From Dirofilaria immitis (taxonomy: Eukaryota; Nematoda; Chromadorea; Rhabditida; Onchocercidae): 64,000 nucleotides of DNA. Positions 1 through 11,816 of this stretch are shown piece after piece (within the stretch, counting starts at the first letter, position 1; the number at the start of each line of letters is the position of its first letter). The stretch lies in NCBI GenBank assembly GCA_024305405.1, contig JAKNDB010000109.1, positions 4,402,001 to 4,466,000 on the forward strand. The letters run 5' to 3'. The notes below the pieces were generated by a model. That model had not been told where the DNA came from. It saw only the letters and a list, made by a program, of their open reading frames with translations, and did no database searches. The position numbers and the translations under genes are program-made.

Positions 1-461
1 TTGCACAAACTGAACCCTCAGGACAAAAGCGATAAGGAAGATCAGAGCCTTGGGTTCATCTTTTGCTCCCCTAGCGAATTCCCGGGTCTTCCGCAAAAAC
101 TCCGAAGTACTCGGTAGCAAGCGGCAATGCATGCACAACCCTTAGCAGTTATATATATATATATATATACATGGATTTCTTTCAGCCAATGGGGACAAAA
201 ATATCTGCCAAATCATTTAGATAAAAAAATACAAAAACCTAAACAGTTCTGAAGTTTTATTAAGATTCAAAATCAATCCTTTATAGTTGGCGCCCTGACG
301 AACAATACATACAGTGCAACATTTACGATCTTGAAGTTTTATCGTGAAGGGAATGCTAATGGTCCACCTCGTTTTTCACTTGGTTATGGATTCAAGTCCG
401 GCGATACTGGACAGTTTGTTTTACATAACAGCAATTCACCGGATTCAGAACCATGTAATTA
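1..461 (+). CDS. 3' part of an unrecognised gene (two exons)
   Basis: Two open segments join in phase. The first is open from the window edge to a donor at CGAA|GTACTC near 107 (or CCGG|GTCTTC near 86), both phase 1. The second starts after TTTATAG near 288 and runs to the TAG at 459-461. The last exon has ordinary protein composition (it includes GPPRFSLGYGFKSGDTGQF) and no start codon of its own. I do not recognise the family. The start lies outside the window. The choice of donor is an inference; the last exon is the firmer part. Confidence 0.45.
151..169. repeat. (AT)n microsatellite
   Basis: Uninterrupted AT dinucleotides, lying inside the intron of the partial gene at the left edge. 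Confidence 0.9.
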
Positions 462-2118
462 GTTGACCGATTTATATATATTTAAAAAAATACACATCCA
501 CATCCTTAAATTCAAGATATTTAGGCATTTACCCATCGGTTCGTTTAGATCAAAGCAAGACTAGGTTAAATACAACACTCAAGTTGGTTTTTCTGATTAT
601 CCAAAATGATTTTCCAGCTTGTTTCAATGTTTGCTATTCTTAAATGAAACTTAAATCTGATCACATTGCTATCATATAATCTGAGTGCAATCGGATTTAT
701 ATTCAAAGCACTGTAGAAACTTACGGAAGAAATTGGAAAACTCAATTCTTTCTTCTAGGATTTATATAATTTCAGATTTTTAAACAATAAATAACGTGAA
801 TCTTATCCTATTTGAGGGTTTCATGGATTAAATAAAATTCACTAAAATTTTCACATTACAGTTTGGGTAATAAAAAGGGCCCACTAAACGAATACAATCA
901 GTATGATTATGTGATTGTATCAAATTGGGTCCGATTTCCCGTATTTGTGATTGCCCGAGACCCAGAACAATTCCGTAACAAGCATATGCGAAATGTACTA
1001 CAATTTTGGAAGACAATAGTAAGTTCCTTGCTTTGAAAGCAAATTGTTAATAGAATATAAGAATTTAATAAGATTTCGAGAAACATATTTATTTTCTTAG
1101 ATTAGTGAATCGACTTAAAAATCAATTGACTTGAAAAGAAAATGGCAATAAAGTTGTCAAATATTATTTTCGGTTAATTTTTTTGAATTCGAATCTCATT
1201 AAATTGAAATTAATTAGTAAAATTACTTTCAGATTACATAAATGTAATGACAAAAGCTTTCAACATGATCTCCCCGTGGATTATAGTCAGTGTCAGTACA
1301 CGCCAACATTTTCTGGAGCAGGACGTTAGCTGTTACTTTTTCCGTTCCATTGATTGTAATATGTATTATGTTTGTTATCTTTAGATTGATCAGCCACGCT
1401 GTGAATCATAAAGTAAAAATTATCATGGACGGTTAATTTTACAGCAAACATTTTCTTTTCTACTGTTTTTTTTTTCATCATTACTAAGAAACCCGTCAGG
1501 AAAATGAACAACAATTATGAATTAATGACCTAAAACGCAAAGACCAGACAATCAGTCCTAGTATAAATGGACCAAAATAGGAAATCACAAAAACTAAACG
1601 AGCTATTACGGTGGACAAAATAAGAAATGGATCACCTGTAGATTACATCAGTAAAACGCAACGAGAACAAGGAATTCGTTTCTATTTGAAAACCGGTGCA
1701 TACACAAAAACATGCTCTATTTACCAAAGAAATTGTTCAAAAACGTAAAAAATAAAAGCAACGAAGAATAGGCTCTATAAAAAATAAGGATAACTTTTGC
1801 TGAATGCTTAAGAAAAGTCAGAAATGTAGAAATCAGCATAACTGATCCAGTTTGAATATCATTGAAAGTAAAGACTTCCTTTTGCAATGTAATGACAATA
1901 AACTAATAAGCATTAAATAGAGGATTCTTTGACTTGTAGTTTTAAAAGAGCAAACAAGAAATTCCATTTTTCTATATAATATGGTAAATTTTTAAAAGAA
2001 ATTTGAAGTAACAGCTTTTAATAAAAAAATTTCATCTGCATTCTGAAGAATGAATTTCAGTTTTTATTTTCTCTTTTAAAAAATAGGATAAAGTGGGATT
2101 TGCGAATACCAGAGATTA
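462..2118. other. intergenic, nothing recognised
   Basis: AT-rich sequence with no exon chain, RNA gene or clear repeat that I could support. The short ORFs near 828-1016 and 1326-1514 on the minus strand look like chance. Confidence 0.5.
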
Positions 2119-2852
2119 ATGGAGCCATTGAATATTCGATTACTCAGTTTATTTAATTACTTGATGATTTTACACGAAAAAGACGTTTTGTTTGAGGAAA
2201 GAAATTTCATGAAGAAATACTGCTAAATAAACTTGTAATGCTTTTACCCAGGGTCGATATGTTTCATATAAATATTATTCAAAACAAAAAAAGGACTCGT
2301 GTTATCAAGGCCGCAGTAATTATGTCCTGGATCAGCTGCATTGACTAGAATGAAATCATAGCGATTGACTTCCTTAATTTCAATCTTTCTTTTCTTCGAT
2401 GATATGATTCTTAATGATTAAAAGCAGTTAGAATTCTTCCAGATCTTGTATTACATCCAGGATGAAGATTCACTATATTCACCAAGATGTAGAGGTACCG
2501 GATGCGCAGTGATTCAAACATTTCAGATACCACAAGTTGCTTGTCTTCGAATTACTACAACGTAGAATCATGCCGGAAAATCCTCAAAGCAGGGAAAAGC
2601 AAAATAAAGTAGCAGGCATCAAATTATGGGAAACTTACATATTGCTTCCGTTGAAGGACGTTTTTGAAATGTTACATCATTTCGTTGGTAACTTTTTCAC
2701 TGAACTTATTTATCTTTCATTTTTCATCATCCTGCATTTCTGAAAGCTTGTGTGAACTGGGTATTTTACCTGAAGAATTGTTTTTCAAAAGTCTGCCTAA
2801 AAGGGCTGAAAAATTAATACAAACAAACTTAAAATTAATATCAGTCTGTTAG
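2119..2852 (+). other. candidate exons of an unknown gene or pseudogene
   Basis: Three open pieces with coding-like composition lie close together. A 37-codon ORF starts at ATG 2119 (MEPLNIRLLSLFNYLMILHE and on). An exon-like segment at 2527-2687 has a TTTCAG acceptor and a G|GTAACT donor (it contains KVAGIKLWETYILLPLKDVF). A terminal piece of about 2747-2852 ends at TAG (it contains CELGILPEELFFKSLPKRAE). The phases of the second and third pieces do not join without a one-base change. Given the one-base deletions seen in other genes of this window, the real exons could still be linked. I do not recognise the family. Confidence 0.3.
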
Positions 2853-5800
2853 ATTTTTGAATATATTAATTAATCTGTTTTGAAGATCTAATTCAATCAC
2901 TTATAATCAAACTGTAGAATGTTTTACTGTATAATTTTATTAGGAAACAGACCTGTATTAAGTTAATTGAGGAATTTCTAGAAAAACCTTTCAAAGGAAT
3001 AAAACATGTTTACTCTTTTAAATGACGCATAAAGCCTTCAATTAGAATCAGGTCGACAGAGATATCGTTTTTCAAAAATTTTGCTTCATATTTTATAAGG
3101 TTACTAGGAACGCGAGAAAGCGAACTGTGTATTAAAAGTTTAATTTAAGCCATCTTTCCGAAGTCATAAGCAAAATTGCATAGCAGTCATCGTAAATTAA
3201 GTGCGAACATCTCAATTGTTTGCATCCATTTCAGTTCTTAACTGCTGAGATCATTTCCAAAACAGTCTTCGCCGTCATTTTAGAAAATATGTCATACATT
3301 TCGTATTGTTTCCGAAGAAATTTTTCGATTGTTGGTTCATCAAATGTTGGTTCATCAAATTTGTGCATACAGAGTGCTTTACAATATCGCTTTGCTAGTG
3401 TATATTATTCCAGAACTAGCAAATGAAAATTTTCCTGGGGACGGCAAATTTAGACAGCTTATCTCATTATTCATACAATTCTTACTGTTAACCGTACAGC
3501 ACTATTGCACCTGATTATATGACTGGTATATTCGGAGAACATCATGTCAATAAATAAGAATGCTAACAAGAATGATAAAGAATGCCTAATGAAAATGAGA
3601 AAATTAAAAATAAACTTAGGAAGCGCTAAAAACTGTTTAGGATTCCTCCTTTTCTATCACACACAACAAATAATACGATGCAACTGTTGATGACTGTTTG
3701 TAACCTGAAATTTCTTTCAAGTTTCTTTTGGTAATTAGTAGATAACTATCATAAAAATTAAAGTTCTACCCGACTATTCTGCACAAATTTTATTTCTGTG
3801 CACTTCCTAGGAAAACATTCAGTAAAGTGTCAAACTGGAATTTGCATATAACAAACTGACTTGAGAATTGAAAATAGATAATGATTCAAAGCCCATTTAG
3901 CAATTCTGATAACTAATTCCCCATGCTTATTGGTAAAATGCCGATGCAGACAGGATTTATAATTTTCATTTCAAAACACTGGTTAAGATTTTTATTGCAA
4001 CATTCAAAATCGTTGTAAAAATATTGCATACAAATATCTGGCTTAGAAATTTTTCGTTGTAGATTGAGCATCCAAAAGAAGAAGCTGTAACTATTTACTT
4101 AATTATGTGTTTCCCCGACTTTGGTGTAGAGGTCATTTCGAACAGTAGTATATATATAAATCTAACATGCGACGACCGACTCACTGACAGTTTTCTGCCG
4201 CATTTCTTTAGAAATGTTAGGAATTTAAATTGTTCAGGTAGATCCTTATTTCATTTTAGAAAAACTTTTCACGTCCCTCCAAATTTTCTGGCTCTTTCAA
4301 ATATATGTATAACCACCACTTTCATGATTCTGTAGTTAACGATCGCATTCCTATGCAAAAAATTCCGAATCCTCGAATAAATGGCTCGCTCCTAGAAATG
4401 TTCGAAAAAAATACTATATTTAATTGACGATATCCCGACAAAGTTAGCGCCTCCCTTTAGCTTCTCTGGTCCTCTCACTTAGATCACACATTCATAACGT
4501 TCAAAGCTCAAGATTGTTTAATGGTTAATTACAACTTTTCAATCTGTTCAGTGGTTGCATGTATTCGAAAAATGAAAAAATGATGGTGTTTGGATACTAA
4601 CCGATAGACAGCTTCTATGAAATTTTGATCACTTAAAAATTACACCAAAATTTTTCAACAAATCGACTGCAATAATTAATTAGTACATCGAAACTGCAAG
4701 GAACTGCATCCCACATCAAAGAAATGAATGTAATATTCTTTTTCAGAACAGGCGAATTAAAATAAAGTTAACTGAATAAATGGGGAGATAAACACTGTCG
4801 TTATCTCGAGGGAACCGCAATTACATTTTAAATAAATATTCATCCTGCCAGTTTTCAATATGAGATTGGCCTTACTATTTTCTATTTTCTATTGCTCGTT
4901 GAATGATATGTTGCCATATACAAAGCAAATACATTACCAATTTCATAATTCAAGCCTTAACCACTTTCACTAGAAGTTTGGAAAATTCAAGCCAAAGATT
5001 TCCCAAGGATACCTCTATTTCCCACAATATACTTCAACCTTTATTTAATCCGACTCAGAAGTGTTGAAAATCATGTTTTGCAAAATCCGGGTGCGCTGAT
5101 TAAATTGACCGACTATTCCAACTCCCACTAAACACGAGTTCTTTGCAATTTTTTTAATTTTGATGAGTGTTTAATGACTAAGCAACATTTTACTTTTATA
5201 AAAAAACAACTTGTGATAGTCACTCACGTTGCTAATAAACAAACTATTCAGACCATGATTTCTAGAGCGAATTCGTATCCATATGACGTGATTTGATTTT
5301 TTTTCCTTTGGGTATATAGTTTTCAATTTTTTAATGATAATTCTGATCATTCTTGACCATCTCTTGAAACGAATTGCGTCCACAAGTTTAGTCCATGTTT
5401 TACTGATGATGCTATCTTGAACTCACGACTAAGATGATCTGGCCTCTCCATTACGGTGAAGTATTTTTTCGCACATTTATTATATAAAAGTTCCCAAATT
5501 TCTTCTCAACTGGATAAATGTCTTGAAGAATAATAATGGTATATATATTTTAATTAAATCACTTGGTAATTCATGAATTTATCGCAAAATTTTCCTGCTG
5601 ATACTGACGCCGTGTGGTCAATCCAGAAGATTTTAACAGATCTACGAAACGCCAAACTTCTAAGATTATATATAAGAAACTCATCGCATTTTAGTAATGG
5701 AGCAAAGATAATCACGAAAATCCAGGCAATCCAAAACCTTTAACTTCTGGTGTTGCAAGAATCAAAGGAAAGACAAGATATAATTTATTCAAAAAAACAA

Positions 5801-5966
5801 AACGATTTATGCAAGGATATTCCAAATTCACAACTTTGCTGATAATGAAGACAATGCAGGCATTGAAGTATCACAAGCATTCACACAAAAGGTTTACCAG
5901 CACAACAACAACAACATTAATTTATTTCAGAATCACACTCCAAAAGTCTTCTAACACTATCCTCAG
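2853..5966. other. intergenic, nothing recognised
   Basis: No supported gene. A 15-bp unit (TGTTGGTTCATCAAA) is repeated twice in tandem at 3330-3359. The ORFs at 3220-3514 and 4105-4335 have no splice context or recognisable family. Confidence 0.5.
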
Positions 5967-8900
5967 CTACATCGAAGATGTTATTTGCAAAATAATTCGG
6001 CTTTCAAGCAGGTATGCAAAAATATGATGCATAGAGCGAACTTTTTGGACACCACCATCCAGAACGCACACACGATTGTATCCTTCCAGCACGCATAACT
6101 TTGATATCTACACAACCAACTCATAAATTAATTTTATTTAAATATTTTGAGGGTTTTCCTGTGATACCTACCATAAATCAGATTCGTCAAAAAGTAGCTT
6201 TTGAGATGGATCGATGAGACATAGACATTCCTTTAAGCTATTTGAAAGTTTGCGATAGCAAAAGAAGTATAAACGTATCAATAGCTAAAGATAAACGCTG
6301 TTAGTGATTGCTTTAGCTTTTTTGCTTTGCATATATTCAGAAAAATTAGTAATATATCTAAATAATAAAAGATATATGCAACCTTTTTAGCTCTCTGCAA
6401 ATGTTCATTATCAACGATCACAGTAACATGACCAGCCGACTGCGCATTCACTAATGCTGTTTTAATGGTATCCAGCGTATCCTCTTCACCATATGGAGGC
6501 AAATTTACACTGCCCACAATGGCACCACGAGAATACCTAAAAGTTTCAAAACTTTTACATCAAAGATACATAATGACGGGTTCAGAACAGAACTGCTAGA
6601 AAAATATATATTAAGCATATAGACCAACTCGTATTGCGGACGAACATCGACAACAAGTAGTGAGGAATGTTCAGTGAGTCGAACAATATCAGCAGCTGAT
6701 ATTCGTGGACAACAAAATTCGTTCAATTCAGTTGCAGTATAGTGCGTCATTGCGTACTCTTCTCGTACATGTTTAGATGCATATCGTCTGAACGTGCATG
6801 ATGCTGGCACAGTATTGTAGTAAGTTACCGAATACTGCACCAAACGTTCCATATTTAAATCTACTAATGAATATCGATAAAAGTCAATAGCACAACAATA
6901 ACTTTCTTGTAACTCATGATGAAACAAACCTGGAAGATCTGAAAAAAGTAAAATTGCATCATTGAAATGTGTAGTAATAAGTCCAGCCCGTAACTGTTCC
7001 ATAATTGCAAGTCCAACAAATAATGGAAAAGATGAATCGGATAATAATAAAACGTCCCAAACCTAATGAAAATGGAATAAAATTAAGCTAATAAAATATA
7101 AAAAAATAATTTCATTAAATAGGCTACAAGTAAAGTTCGAACTTATATTTATTTAACTAATATTATTCTCATCCACAGATGAAAGACATTTGTTTCATTT
7201 GAAATTTACTGCAATTCCAGTTATGAAAAGTATTGCAGACAGAAGTTTCTATCATTGCAATACAATCAAAAATCATACATAAAATAACTTGTGCAGAGGT
7301 AATATATGGGCGAAACAAGTAAGAAACCATGGAATAGCGAATAACTCAGGGCGAAAATCCATAGTGGAAAGATGTGTATATAATGCTGCATCCATAAATG
7401 CCAAAAGATGAAAAAAATTGCCAAATATTCTAGAAATGGATTTGATGAAATTCAATCTATTCAGACATATATCGTTTAATAATGAAAAATGAGAATTCAT
7501 ATTAATTTTAACCTTGCACAACAGATGAATTGTCTTGCAAGAAAAAGTCATGCAAATACAGGCTAACAAACGATTCTAGACAGGAATATGCACCAGCTGA
7601 AAATCACAAATAGATTAATATCATATTGCTATTAACAAATAAGTATTCTATCCCAAAATTCACTCCATAAATGAAAATTGATACCCAAATGAGTGAAATT
7701 AAGAACAAGAAATGGTGCTGCCAGAGAGTCCAAACCCTGCCAATAAACGTAATTTTCATGTAAAAGGAGCCATGCCTTCAAAAGCCGTTTCAGCTTATGA
7801 TGTGCAATAGGTGAAGCCATCAAATCATCATACTGGAAGAAAAAAATTAAACCATCTTTTGAAAGCCATGCCGTAACAATAAAGACAGGAAATCACGCTT
7901 CCGGCAACTTTGTCAAAAGATCAATAGACGCAATTTAATGGGACGTGAAGGATAAAGAAGAGGTTCATCACTAATTTCTTTTTTTTATTTTTATTTTATT
8001 AATTTATTTAATTTATTTTTAAGACAGTTTTTTCAATAATAAATGAAAAAAATCTGTTTTTGTTGATCACGTCTGGAACACTTAAAGCAAACTCTTTGTA
8101 AGTATATGGAAACTACTGCGAAAAATAATTGAATCACACATAGTGAACGCTACTCAAAACAGTAGTTCTCCTTTATAAAAAGAAACCCCAGTAAAGTACT
8201 GCTTTCGTCATATTTCTCTTGGAAAAAAACCTGGTGACAGCGGGAATATCGACCAATAATTGGCGATCGGAAACATGAGGAGAAAACGTATCAACTGCTA
8301 TGAAATGTTTCTCAACATCCCAATATATATTCAGCAAAGCACTCCACAGATTAGCTCTATAAAGAGGAGGAATGTCATGACAACATTCACAAAATAGAAG
8401 TGACTTTTGAAGGGATAACTTGAAAGTAAACGGCGAAGAATAAGCATCCGTCGAACCTGAAATACATAATGAATCCCTAATGTGGGAAAATTTTTCAGTA
8501 AAAAAATTATTCCATCATAAGGCTCGAAACTGGTACTTAAATATGGATAGAATTCAGACCTGGTATTCGATATCTTTTTCCTTTACCATTAGTGATAAAT
8601 CGTAAATCTCTCGCGTTTTCCCTTCCATTTCAAATGAAATGAGAAACTTGTTTTCATTAAGCGACTTCATCCGCTAAAATGAAAAAATACGATATATACC
8701 GGTGGGAAGAATCAAAGTTTTAATGATGAGAACCACATAATCAATCTCTCCGTGTTGTTTTCGTAAAACTTACATCGCGAAAATTATTTGACGGGAGGCT
8801 AAAAATATCGAAGGTTAATTCATATTTCCTTACGTCAGCATTACCATACATGAAGCAATCACCATTAACTAAACTGAAAAGCATAAAATACATGAACATA

Positions 8901-11816
8901 ATAATAAAGAAGTACCATAAACAAATTATAACGTCAAAACGAACTATGGTAAAGCAATAACAGATGGATTTGCTTTAATAATGCCTTGGTTAATAAGAAT
9001 AGTCTCAACGCTGCTTCCACATAACTTCCATAAAAAAGCTTCGTTAACTGGTAAATTTCGAGTTGTTTCTGCTCGTTCATCTTCTAATAACTCTGGAAAA
9101 TATTTTTGGAAGTATATTTTATAATAGCATACACGAACAATTACTTCTAATCGTTAATGATATGAGTAATACATAAATGAACAAACCTTTCATGTGTTTA
9201 GCATCTTCTCCCAAACTGCTTTCATCGTTTCCACTATCATAAATACTATAACCATTACTTACGTTTGAATAACTTTTATTTGCATCGTCAATTATCTATG
9301 ATTTGTTTAGTAGTTAGAATTTCATATGAGTAATAAACTTATGAACGAACGAATGAACGTTACTAATACTTACAAAAAGTAATTCCCTAGCAGTAGGTCT
9401 TTGTGACGGAAGGATACACAGCGCCTTCTCAAGTATCATCATGATCGCTTCATTTGATTCAATATGAATATTTGGTTTTTTCTGTTGAATTTCAGCTAAT
9501 AATAATTGAAAAATCGAGCCACTCCTTTCTTAAAAGTAATTAAATTATGTAACTCCAACTGAAAAGGAAATTCTCAATGTTTATTTCTTTTTTTATTTAG
9601 TTTAGTTGTATTTTTTACAAGGAACAAGTAAAATCGACAAGCTTATACTCTTACATCATTTAATAAATGTTTAAATTTTTAAATTACTGACACATTTCGA
9701 TCAATTTAGAAAATATTTAAGGTTGAGCCACCATAGCGCTGACAAGTTATATCTCAGTTTAAAAACAGAAACCTGGGAGGCTAATTTCTACAAAACGATG
9801 CAGCTGATAACCAATAGTAATAATTTCCAGAAAATATTGGAGAATTAAAGTAAAATTTTAATGCAAACAAATATGCATGAATTACAAAAATACTTTTTCT
9901 GATTAGAGTAGTTAAGATGGAATAAAATTGTCTTGGAGACCAAATTTCAGAAAGAAGATAACCCTGAAAGCGACTTATGTTACAAATGAGAAGTATAATA
10001 TAGCATAAATATATGGAATAATAACTTAGTGAAAATATCAAAAACGATTATTATCCAAAAAATCTGAAAGAAGAAAGTTATAGTGCCACAGAAAATGAAG
10101 CGATTACCTGACGAAAAGTATAACTGTCGATAGATGTTACCTTGAAAATAGCAATAACGACAACAGAAATAATCTCATGAAGGCAGATTCTATTATATAA
10201 AAAGAAATTAACCTACAACTGTAATCTCAAATACAGCAATCCCAAATGACCAAATATCTCCAGCTCGACAAATGAAACCATTTTTAGTTTCAGCTAGCAG
10301 GAAACGCTCTGGTGGAAGATGCCACGAAGAGTAAATGCAATATTCTACATCTCTTCTACTGCCACTAATACAGTTCAAACCATACTGTGCTAATCGAATT
10401 AAGTTCTGCAACATAATAGTATATAATGTTGTCATAAAGTACACAAAACATATTACCTGAGGCGATAAAAGGATTGAATTTAAACTGAAATAGCCAATAA
10501 TAATATGTCGAGAATGCAAGTAAGAAAAAGCTGATAAGACCGGTTGCAATAAGGATATGATTCGCTTCACGTCCAACCTAAAACTTCTAATTTTGATATT
10601 TCTGCTGAAAAAATTGAGATACTCAAAAGAAATGTTTCGCATGAATAACATCTCCAGCACCAAATGCTAGTTAAATAAAAAGTGCTAGTCACACAAAATA
10701 AGATACTTGTGCTTTTAATAAGATTTTCTTTGAATTATATAAAACAATGCTATACCGCAATTATTAGAATTAATTTTCCATATTCGACCTCATAACATTC
10801 TTTCAGCTGAATCTATCTCTCAAAAATTCTATTGAGTTCCTGATGAACAATATAAAAAATCAATAGATATGCAAACTGCAGAATTTCACATGGAACTCTG
10901 CAAGTCTAAAATCTGAATTTTAATTTGGAGTTCAATAAAAGAATTCTGAAAGAAAACCTACAGAATGGTTTACTAGGATCGTAATTTTGAATTCAATGAA
11001 AATAAACTGCAAGAAAGGACAAATTAGCGAAACTACTTCAAGATCTTTTGTCATATGCGTCGACCACGTAATAGAACGAACAATTAGAATTAATGATTCA
11101 TGTTTTAAAGAACTAACTGTTAAAAGCTAAACCTTCCCAATAACATTCTGATAATCAATGAATAATAAAACAACTTACTTTTTACACTCCTTTAATTCTT
11201 CAACGACTGACCACGAATAGTGTTCCGAAATCAAGAAACCTGCATTACCGACTAAAATTAAACTTAAACTTATAAAAAAGCAAATATGTTAGTTCTACGA
11301 TTCATCAAAATGGCAGTTTGTAAAATGCTATAATAATGTATGCCTCGAATACATCACGAACCTAATTATTCGAATTTTAAAGATTCGCTTTTTAAAAGAA
11401 AAATGACCGCCTAATTATGGTGCAAATTAGTAAAAACGTTTAGGTTTCAAAAGTCAGCTTGTGCCTTTCACTTTCAGATAACATAAACGAGGTTCTAAAA
11501 GCTGATAGAAGTTGAAATGGAAAAATTTAATAAGTGAAGTAAAGGAAAAATTTAATAAGTGAAGTAAAACATTTACTAGTTTTTATAAACTAATTAAAAT
11601 GAGAAACATACGAATTGTTGATCGAACAAATTCCACGTATTTGCACAGATTGGGATGATTCAACGACGTAAGTTTTGAAAATCTTCCCAATACGTGAGCA
11701 GCTAATGATGTTGGCGATAAACCAGTTGTTGCATTACATGATAAATTATCTTCAATTACAGCTGTGGCGCCAAACTCTGCTAATCCCAAAAGACGTATAT
11801 TGGTTTCCGCTGTCAT
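5967..11816 (-). CDS. TBCK: TBC domain-containing protein kinase-like protein (TBCK)
   Basis: Eighteen exons in gene order: 11612-11816, 11179-11251, 10457-10604, 10217-10405, 9894-9963, 9374-9495, 9187-9295, 8945-9092, 8774-8873, 8560-8673, 8231-8456, 7685-7832, 7513-7596, 7279-7429, 6930-7062, 6629-6863, 6383-6536, 5967-6107. Phases agree throughout once three single bases are allowed for (8405-8408, 8242-8244, 7411-7417). The product is about 850 residues; human TBCK is 893. Order: kinase-like domain (about 1-270), TBC Rab-GAP domain (about 427-675, with IPPLYRANLW and YVYWQGLDSL, the YxQG glutamine finger), C-terminal rhodanese domain (about 710-850, LLVVDVRPQYE to CVLDGGVQKV). It is a pseudokinase: HRD is replaced (SRHIIIGYFSLNSILL) and DFG is replaced (AQYGLN), while DIWSFGIAVFE is kept. 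Family role: endolysosomal trafficking and mTOR-related signalling; TBC domains stimulate Rab GTPases. The start is the first ATG of the open first exon. Confidence 0.93.
11519..11568. repeat. 25-bp direct tandem duplication
   Basis: GGAAAAATTTAATAAGTGAA plus five more bases is repeated twice, head to tail, inside the first intron of TBCK. Confidence 0.85.

Noticed and set aside
55..90. EcoRI/SmaI-like GAATTCCCGGG as a cloning linker
   Set aside because: Six-cutter sites occur by chance and the surrounding frame reads as protein; no vector sequence is seen.
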